The notes under the pieces are model-generated. The model searched no databases and was not told where the DNA came from. It worked only from the letters and a program-made list of their open reading frames with translations. Source: JBIQLO01 sp044464175 (GTDB lineage: Bacteria > Planctomycetota > Phycisphaerae > Tepidisphaerales > Tepidisphaeraceae). From it: a stretch of 8,362 bases of DNA. The position numbers and the translations under genes were made by a program. Where the stretch lies: positions 1 to 8,362 of the forward strand of contig JBIQLO010000177.1 in NCBI GenBank assembly GCA_044464175.1, in the 5' to 3' direction. Below, piece by piece: positions 1 to 3,976 of this stretch (positions are counted from its first letter, which is position 1; each line of letters begins with the position of its first letter).

Positions 1-98
1 TCCACGAAGAAGACATCCTGGCGATTGTTGCCCCGCTGGGTGATGTGGTGGGGGAGGCGCGGCAAGACGATTCGGGCGACCCGCGGCATGGGGGGCAT
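1..98 (-). CDS. REP-associated tyrosine transposase (RAYT, TnpA_REP/Y1 family), N-terminal fragment
   Basis: This is the first ~32 codons of a leftward gene cut by the window edge. Read on the minus strand it gives MPPMPRVARIVLPRLPHH and continues ITQRGNNRQDVFFV. The pattern MPRxARxVxPxxPHHxTQRGNxRQxVFF is the characteristic start of RAYT proteins, relatives of IS200/IS605 transposases that are linked to REP palindromes. Known RAYTs cut single-stranded DNA through an HUH motif and a tyrosine; both would lie outside the window. Two in-frame ATGs exist, at 98 and 89. The second gives MPRVARIV, which fits the usual family start better, so the true start may be 89. No clear ribosome binding site precedes either. 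The duplicated repeat at 133-192 sits directly upstream. Whether the gene is intact beyond the edge cannot be seen. Confidence 0.85.
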   Translation of the reverse strand, partial: MPPMPRVARIVLPRLPHHITQRGNNRQDVFFV

Positions 99-132
99 CG
101 TAACCGCGAGGGGAAGGGGTAGACAAGGAAAA

Positions 133-192
133 AAACAGGTGCCTGTCCCGGATTAAGAGCGAGAGAAATAGGTGACTGTCCCGAATTAGAGG
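133..192 (-). repeat. Duplicated GGGACAG(T/G)CACCT repeat upstream of the RAYT gene
   Basis: Two direct copies of about 21 bases share the plus-strand core AGGTG(C/A)CTGTCCCG(G/A)ATTA, at roughly 135-155 and 168-188, 33 bases apart. The first contains the inverted repeat ACAGG-TG-CCTGT; in the second this symmetry is degraded. On the transposase strand they read CGGGACAG(T/G)CACCT followed by a T-rich stretch. From memory, similar GGGACAGTCACC motifs flank RAYT genes in several phyla, so I read them as part of the transposase element or its substrate. That link is inference. Confidence 0.6.
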
Positions 193-198
193 TGCGTG

Positions 199-243
199 GA
201 CGGCCTCGTTGAGGCCGTCGCGGGGTTAACGAAGAGCGCCTAC
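199..243 (-). repeat. GTAG-type palindromic repeat (REP-like), copy 1, after the UVR-protein gene
   Basis: A perfect 9-bp hairpin, GACGGCCTC-GTT-GAGGCCGTC, occupies 199-219. It is followed by GCGGGGTTAACG and ends in CCTAC, so the minus strand begins with GTAG (240-243). The same composite recurs at 2230-2269 and 3241-3310. It starts 15 bases past the stop of the leftward UVR-motif gene, so it could also serve as its terminator, but no T-tract follows. Its second half is degenerate compared with the copy at 3241-3310. Confidence 0.7.
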
Positions 244-258
244 AGAGGCCGCGCGGGG

Positions 259-1059
259 TCATTCGCCGCGCTTGGCGGCGATGAGGTCGCGGAGGCGGGC
301 GGCCTCTTCGTAGCGTTCATCGCGGACGGCGCGGTCCAGGCGGTTCTGGAGCTTCTGGAGGGGGTCCACGGGGATTTTGCGCCGGATGTCGCGCGCGAAG
401 CGCTTGAGGACTTTCACCTCGTTGGCCTGGGCGTAGAGCTGTTTCTGGCCGAAGCGGGTGAAAAAGTCGCGGATGGCGTCGAGCCCTTTTTCGATGACCT
501 TGAGGGCGTCCTCGTAGCGTTTTTCGTTGAAGGCGATGGAGGCGTTGGCGCGGGCGTTCATCATCATGAGGTAGGGGCGGTACTGCTCGAGGATGAGGCG
601 GTCCTGCTCCTCCATGGCGAACTGGGCGCACAGGTCCATCAGGCGGAGGTTTCGGGCGGTGTCGCGGACGACGCCGGTGTATTCCTCCAGGACGAAGAGC
701 CCGAGGTAGCGGTGGTAATACATCATCGCCTCCTCGCGGAGGAAATGGCACTGCTCGCTGGTGAGGTGGAATCCCAGTTCGGTGCCGTTGCGGCTCTGGT
801 GTTCCTTGAGCTGGGCCTCGAAATAGTCCAGCAGGGATTCAAATCCGTGGGGGCGCACGCCGTCGGGGCGGCCGGACATTTCCATCTGGAGCAGCCCGAG
901 GTTGAGGCGCATCTGGAGCTTGGGGTGGCCGTCCATACCTGTGACTTTGCGGACGTTGATGGTGCCGGACTCATAGTCCCATCCCTTGAGAACGGGGGTG
1001 ATGTCCTTGCTGGGCAGTTTGGCGTGGTCGATTTTGGGGGGTGGTTTCCGATCGCTCAT
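259..1059 (-). CDS. UVR (UvrB/UvrC) motif-containing protein, 266 aa, function unknown
   Basis: The C-terminus carries a UVR motif at about residues 232-263 (DPLQKLQNRLDRAVRDERYEE, then AARLRDLIAAK). This is the small helical hairpin that joins UvrB to UvrC and also occurs in unrelated regulators such as McsA. There are no helicase or nuclease domains, so this is not UvrB or UvrC. Residues 1-75 look like a beta-rich segment (INVRKVTG, LQMRLNLGLLQMEMSGRPDG). Residues 100-225 are helical, with a TPR-like pair at about 170-200 (RANASIAFNEKRYEDALKVI). No signal peptide or membrane segment is seen, so it is cytoplasmic. I recall proteins of this layout in planctomycetes, but their role is not known to me. 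The ATG at 1059 is preceded by GGAG at 1068-1071 with 8 bases between, which supports this start. Confidence 0.8.
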   Translation of the reverse strand: MSDRKPPPKIDHAKLPSKDITPVLKGWDYESGTINVRKVTGMDGHPKLQMRLNLGLLQMEMSGRPDGVRPHGFESLLDYFEAQLKEHQSRNGTELGFHLTSEQCHFLREEAMMYYHRYLGLFVLEEYTGVVRDTARNLRLMDLCAQFAMEEQDRLILEQYRPYLMMMNARANASIAFNEKRYEDALKVIEKGLDAIRDFFTRFGQKQLYAQANEVKVLKRFARDIRRKIPVDPLQKLQNRLDRAVRDERYEEAARLRDLIAAKRGE

Positions 1060-1077
1060 AAGCCATTCTCCGCCCCT

Positions 1078-1106
1078 ATTGTAGCCCTGTATTTGCGGCC
1101 GGACAA
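1078..1106 (-). promoter_or_regulatory. Candidate sigma-70-type promoter for the UVR-motif gene
   Basis: On the minus strand, TTGTCC (1101-1106, 4 of 6 matches to the -35 box) and TACAAT (1078-1083, 5 of 6 matches to the -10 box) are separated by exactly 17 bases. The expected transcript start is near 1071, right at the GGAG of the ribosome binding site. The leader would therefore be only about a dozen bases. Confidence 0.45.
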
Positions 1107-1130
1107 AATCGACACGAAATTGGGAACAAA

Positions 1131-1157
1131 GGGGGCGGCAGGGGGGGCGAGGGGGGG
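1131..1157 (+). other. G-run cluster, possible G-quadruplex, in the divergent control region
   Basis: Three G-runs of 5, 7 and 7 bases lie within 27 bases (1131-1135, 1141-1147, 1151-1157) on the plus strand. Each 7-base run can supply two G-triplets, so a four-tract quadruplex is possible. The cluster lies between the two candidate divergent promoters. The structure is a prediction from run lengths only. Confidence 0.35.
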
Positions 1158-1163
1158 CGGTTT

Positions 1164-1192
1164 TTGACCCGGAGGGGCAAAGCGCATAAAAC
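1164..1192 (+). promoter_or_regulatory. Candidate promoter for the metallothionein-sulfotransferase genes
   Basis: TTGACC (1164-1169, 5 of 6 matches to the -35 box) and TAAAAC (1187-1192, 4 of 6 matches to the -10 box) are spaced by 17 bases. The expected start near 1199 leaves a leader of about 14 bases. That leader holds GAGGG (1201-1205), 7 bases before the ATG at 1213. I looked for an SmtB/ArsR-type inverted repeat, which controls metallothionein in cyanobacteria, and found none. Confidence 0.4.
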
Positions 1193-1212
1193 TAGGGGGT
1201 GAGGGTGCCGCC

Positions 1213-1389
1213 ATGAGCGAATTGGTCCAATGTGCCTGTCCCAGTTGCCACTGTGAGGTGGCGCGGGAGGCCGCGGTGCTGTGCAACGGCAAGCTCTACT
1301 GTAGCAAGGCGTGTGCCTATGAATGCACCGAAACCACCTGCCTCTGTATCCATGAGCGTTGCGACGATGATGAACAATCCCACGGCTGA
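1213..1389 (+). CDS. Bacterial metallothionein, SmtA/BmtA family, 58 aa
   Basis: This short gene encodes a cysteine-rich protein that begins MSELVQCACPSCHCEVAREA and continues AVLCNGKLYCSKACAYEC. It has 11 cysteines (7, 9, 12, 14, 24, 30, 34, 38, 43, 45, 50) and three histidines (13, 47, 57) in 58 residues. The spacing CxCxxCxC, then YCSxAC about 15 residues later, matches the cyanobacterial zinc metallothionein SmtA (KCACEPCLCNV ... YYCSEACA), which is of nearly the same length. Family members bind Zn, Cd or Cu in thiolate clusters in the cytosol and buffer or detoxify metal. GAGGG at 1201-1205, 7 bases before the ATG, fits a ribosome binding site. The last 23 bases overlap the start of the sulfotransferase-family gene. 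The metal bound and any metal regulation are not shown by the sequence. Confidence 0.88.
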   Translation: MSELVQCACPSCHCEVAREAAVLCNGKLYCSKACAYECTETTCLCIHERCDDDEQSHG

Positions 1390-2221
1390 AACCAGCGGCG
1401 ACGGCGGCCAGAAGCCGATCCTGTACCTGTGCGCCGGGACCCAGAGCAGCGGATCGACGCTGATTTCCTGGTGTTTCCTGCAGCGGGCGGATATGGACGG
1501 CATTCTGGACCAGCGGGGGGACATCCTGCCGGCCCTGACGCCCAGGGCGGCGCACCCGTATGCCTGGTGCAAGTTCACGGTCAATTGCTTCCGGCTGTCG
1601 GAGGCGATGGCGTACGCGGCGGATGAGGGGTGGGACGTGCGTCCGCTGCTGGTGGTGCGGGATGTGCGGGCGGTGCTTAATTCGTTGCTGGTCAAGTCTT
1701 ACGGGCGCAACGGCACGACCGGGGAGGAGCCGCCACTGCGGCTGCGGCTGCGGCGGTTCAAGGAGGACTGGGAGACGGCGCGGCGGGAAAACTGGCCGAT
1801 GTTGCAGTACGAGCAGTTCATCCATCAGCCGGAGCAGACGCTGCGCGACGCCTGTGCGGCGATGGGGCTGGCGTGGGATGAGGGGATGCTGCACTGGCCC
1901 AAACAGAAGTCGAGCATTTTGGCGCCCATTCACGGGAACGCCACCTTCCGCCAGACGTGCGGGGAGGACCTGGCCGAGACGCTCCGCCCGGCGCGGGCGG
2001 ATCTGACGGTGGACCGGATTCCGCCGGAGGACCTGGCGTGGCTGGAGACGGAATTTGCCGAGTTCAACCAGGCCAACGGCTACCCCGCGCAGGCCGAGCG
2101 GCGGACGCCGTGGACGGGAACGGTGCAGCGGCTGATCCCGCGCTGGGAGAACACCCGGCGTTATCGCAAACGGCGCAAGAACCCGCTGTCGCGGTTCGTG
2201 GATGCGATCACGCCGCAGTGA
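1367..2221 (+). CDS. Sulfotransferase-family protein, 284 aa
   Basis: Sulfotransferases move a sulfuryl group from PAPS to an acceptor. Near the N-terminus, CAGTQSSGSTL (residues 22-32) has the form of the 5'-phosphosulfate loop of that fold. VVRDVRAVLNSLLVKS (96-111) has the R...S pattern of the 3'-phosphate-binding motif (R98, S106), and MLQYEQFIHQPEQTLRDAC (145-163) matches the YEDLxxxPEATLR segment common in the family. The C-terminal ~30 residues are very basic (RRYRKRRKNP). No signal peptide is seen. The acceptor cannot be told. The frame is open upstream to a GTG at 1232, but that stretch lies inside the metallothionein gene, so I chose the ATG pair at 1367/1370. This gives a 20-23-base overlap and probable translational coupling. 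No strong ribosome binding site precedes it. Confidence 0.75.
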   Translation: MMNNPTAETSGDGGQKPILYLCAGTQSSGSTLISWCFLQRADMDGILDQRGDILPALTPRAAHPYAWCKFTVNCFRLSEAMAYAADEGWDVRPLLVVRDVRAVLNSLLVKSYGRNGTTGEEPPLRLRLRRFKEDWETARRENWPMLQYEQFIHQPEQTLRDACAAMGLAWDEGMLHWPKQKSSILAPIHGNATFRQTCGEDLAETLRPARADLTVDRIPPEDLAWLETEFAEFNQANGYPAQAERRTPWTGTVQRLIPRWENTRRYRKRRKNPLSRFVDAITPQ

Positions 2222-2229
2222 GGGCTGTG

Positions 2230-2269
2230 GACGGCCTCGTCGAGGCCGTCGCGGGGTCAACGACCGTGC
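2230..2269. repeat. Palindromic repeat, copy 2, after the sulfotransferase gene
   Basis: The hairpin GACGGCCTC-GTC-GAGGCCGTC (2230-2250) is the same as copy 1 except for one loop base. It is followed by GCGGGGTCAACGACC. It starts 8 bases after the sulfotransferase stop. The second hairpin and the terminal GTAG are lost, so it looks like a decayed copy. Confidence 0.65.
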
Positions 2270-2348
2270 GCACAGGGGAATCAAGGATAGGCGCCTATGG
2301 CAAATCGGGCGTTCCCGAAGGGGGGCGGGCGGCGGTAGAGTGCCGCTC

Positions 2349-3230
2349 ATGGCCCGCAAACAGCAACCCACCGCTCAATCCTTTGATCTGGACAAGCCGG
2401 CGGCGGCCGGCGCGCCGGTGGCCCGGCCGGTGCTGGTGACGGGGGCGTCGGGGAACATCGGCTCCTATTTCGCCAAACAATCCCATCGGCGCTATCCGCT
2501 GCGTCTGATGGTGCTGCCGGAGGAGGACCCGCAAGATGTGAAGGCGATCCGCCGGTATGGGGAGGTGGTGGAGGCGAACCTGGACGACCTGGCGACGCTC
2601 AAGAAGTATTGCCGGGGCATCGACACGATCGTGCATCTGGCGGCCGACCCCAATCCGGGGGCGACCTGGGACAGCATCCTGCCCAACAACATCGTCGGCA
2701 CCTACAACCTGTTCGTGGCGGCCAAGGCGGCGGGGTGCCGGCGGGTGATCTATGCTTCGTCGGTGCATGCCATCAGCGGGTATCCGGCCGATGTGCAGGT
2801 GAAGGCGAATGAGCCGGTGAATCCGGGGGACCTGTACGGCGTCTCCAAGTGCTTTGGGGAGGCGCTGGCGCGGTACATGGCGGTGCAGGAAGGGGTCTCG
2901 TCCATCTGCATCCGCATCGGGGCGTTTCAGCCGCCGGAGAGTGCCCGCAAGCGGACAGGGGTTGGGATGATGGACGCCTGGGTGTCGCAGCGCGACCTGA
3001 ACCAGTTGATCCAGAAGTGCATCGACGCCCAGGGGCTGCGGTTTGCGATCTTCCACGGGCTGAGCAACAACCGGTTCAAGCGCATGGACATCTCCAACGC
3101 CCGGGAGCTGGTGGGGTATGATCCGCAGGATGACCTGACGGAACTGAACCCATTGCTTCGGCCGCTGCACCTGCGCGACAAGGTGAGCCGCCACAGCGGG
3201 GGGAAGTCGGGGTTGCGGAAGGACCTGTGA
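2349..3230 (+). CDS. NAD(P)-dependent epimerase/dehydratase, uronate dehydrogenase-like, 293 aa
   Basis: This is an extended short-chain dehydrogenase. The Rossmann glycine motif TGASGNIG is at residues 31-38, HLAAD at 96-100, NNIVGTYN at 113-120, the active-site serine region YASSVH at 135-140, and the catalytic YGVSK at 163-167. The order and wording (NIVGTYNLF, RRVIYASSVHAISGY, ICIRIGAF, then a W(V/L)S segment and a late SNNRF) follow bacterial uronate dehydrogenase. That enzyme oxidises glucuronate or galacturonate to the lactone with NAD. A nucleotide-sugar epimerase role is the alternative. A ~28-residue N-terminal extension before the fold is unusual. The ATG at 2349 is chosen because the frame further upstream runs through the repeat at 2230-2269 and the sulfotransferase gene. 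A weak GTAGAG lies about 10 bases upstream. It may be co-transcribed with the two genes before it, across 127 bases. Confidence 0.8.
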   Translation: MARKQQPTAQSFDLDKPAAAGAPVARPVLVTGASGNIGSYFAKQSHRRYPLRLMVLPEEDPQDVKAIRRYGEVVEANLDDLATLKKYCRGIDTIVHLAADPNPGATWDSILPNNIVGTYNLFVAAKAAGCRRVIYASSVHAISGYPADVQVKANEPVNPGDLYGVSKCFGEALARYMAVQEGVSSICIRIGAFQPPESARKRTGVGMMDAWVSQRDLNQLIQKCIDAQGLRFAIFHGLSNNRFKRMDISNARELVGYDPQDDLTELNPLLRPLHLRDKVSRHSGGKSGLRKDL

Positions 3231-3240
3231 ACGGAGAAGT

Positions 3241-3310
3241 GTAGAGGGCCTCGCCGGGGCCGTTGCGGGGTCAGCGACCCCGCCTACAAGAAGTCGGCGA
3301 CCCCGGCTAC
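3241..3310. repeat. Composite GTAG palindromic repeat, copy 3, between convergent genes (possible two-way terminator)
   Basis: GTAG on the plus strand (3241-3244) opens a hairpin GGCCTC-GCC-GGGGCC (3247-3261, one G-T wobble). A perfect 8-bp hairpin, GCGGGGTC-AGC-GACCCCGC, follows (3265-3283) and ends in GTAG on the minus strand (3284-3287). A further partial unit, CGGCGACCCCGGCTAC, ends in a third GTAG (3307-3310, minus). Two units facing each other is the layout of bacterial interspersed mosaic elements. It fills nearly all of the 90 bases between the convergent epimerase and cytochrome genes and could stop transcription from both sides. Confidence 0.75.
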
Positions 3311-3320
3311 ATGAATCTGC

Positions 3321-3875
3321 TCACGGCATTTTGGGCATCATTTCCAGATACGGGGTCTTGGGCGTCTGGCCCGGGGGGATGTAGGCGGGCATGGGCTCGC
3401 CCTTGGGGCCCAGGTGCTTGATATATTGGTAGATCGCGCGCAGGTCATGCTCGCTCATGTCATTGAGGCTGGCCCAGGGCATGGGGGGGCGGGCGTTGCG
3501 CTTGTGGGCCATGATGACCCATCCATCCTCGCTGACGGTCTGGACAAAGAGGCGGAGGTTTGAGGCGTAGGTGGTGCCCCAGGGGCCGCGCCAGCCGACG
3601 GGGACGCCGGTGAGCCAGTCGGCCTCGGGGACCTTGCCGGGGGTTTGCATCCAGCCGGGGGTGTGGCAGTCGTTGCAGCCGGCGACCTGGATCAGATAGC
3701 GCCCGGCGGCGACGGGGGATTCGGCCATCACATGATTGCCAGTGGGCATGGCCATGATGACCTGGGTCGGATGCGCATCGGAGGCCGTGGCGGCGGGGCG
3801 GGCGAGTTGCCAGATGCCCAGGGCGATGATGATGAGGGCGATGGCCACAAGCAGGACCCAGCGAAGGGATTTCAT
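3321..3875 (-). CDS. Membrane-anchored monohaem cytochrome c, 184 aa
   Basis: An N-terminal hydrophobic helix (about residues 6-24, WVLLVAIALIIIALGIW) follows MKSLR and has no obvious signal cleavage site, so the protein is probably tethered to the membrane with the haem domain outside. The haem-attachment motif CNDCH is at 67-71. H71 would be one axial ligand, and M132 in RPPMPW is the likely second. The tail MSEHDLRAIYQYIKHLGP (140-157) is the typical closing helix of class I cytochromes, close to domains of the cytochrome subunits of periplasmic alcohol and gluconate dehydrogenases. Its role is electron transfer. No dehydrogenase partner or cytochrome-maturation gene is in the window. AGGAG at 3882-3886 lies 6 bases before the ATG and fixes the start. 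It follows valS after 97 bases. Confidence 0.85.
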   Translation of the reverse strand: MKSLRWVLLVAIALIIIALGIWQLARPAATASDAHPTQVIMAMPTGNHVMAESPVAAGRYLIQVAGCNDCHTPGWMQTPGKVPEADWLTGVPVGWRGPWGTTYASNLRLFVQTVSEDGWVIMAHKRNARPPMPWASLNDMSEHDLRAIYQYIKHLGPKGEPMPAYIPPGQTPKTPYLEMMPKMP

Positions 3876-3881
3876 GTGTTG

Positions 3882-3886
3882 CTCCT
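3882..3886 (-). promoter_or_regulatory. Strong ribosome binding site (AGGAG) of the cytochrome c gene
   Basis: AGGAG lies 6 bases before the ATG at 3875 and is the best Shine-Dalgarno match in the window. Most neighbouring genes have weak or no sites. Confidence 0.7.
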
Positions 3887-3953
3887 GTTAGAGAGGCTAC
3901 AGAATGACATCCGGCCTCGCGAGTTGCAAGGGAGCGGGCGCGGCGCAACGGGT

Positions 3954-3976
3954 TCCAGGCTGGAAGCCTGGACTAC
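3954..3976 (-). repeat. GTAG palindromic repeat overlapping the valS stop codon
   Basis: On the minus strand, GTAG (3973-3976) is followed at once by the perfect hairpin TCCAGGCT-TCC-AGCCTGGA (3954-3972). The TAG of GTAG is the valS stop codon. The stem lies directly after the gene end and may also act as a terminator or 3'-end protector. It shares the GTAG-plus-hairpin design, but not the stem sequence, with the other repeats. Confidence 0.7.

Noticed and set aside
3..122. Plus-strand frame ending in TAG that reads HEEDILAIVAPLGDVVG...
   Set aside because: It is the reverse-strand shadow of the RAYT N-terminus, whose minus-strand reading has clear family motifs.
613..640. Possible CRISPR-like or phage features anywhere in the window
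   Set aside because: No regularly spaced direct repeats with unique spacers and no phage genes; the repeats present are palindromic or heptameric.
1081..1084. GTAG in the divergent control region
   Set aside because: No hairpin follows it, so it is taken as a chance occurrence.
196..1167. Long open plus-strand frame (323 codons) opposite the UVR-motif gene
   Set aside because: It has low-complexity Val/Ala/Gly-rich sequence typical of antisense frames in GC-rich genes. The minus-strand protein has a UVR motif, a ribosome binding site and a promoter.
1076..2371. Long minus-strand frame (431 codons) opposite the metallothionein and sulfotransferase
   Set aside because: It is Arg/Pro-rich, has no recognisable motif, and is antisense to two genes with family motifs.
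2295..3194. Minus-strand 299-codon frame opposite the epimerase
   Set aside because: Arg/His/Pro-rich antisense frame; the plus strand has TGASGNIG and YGVSK.
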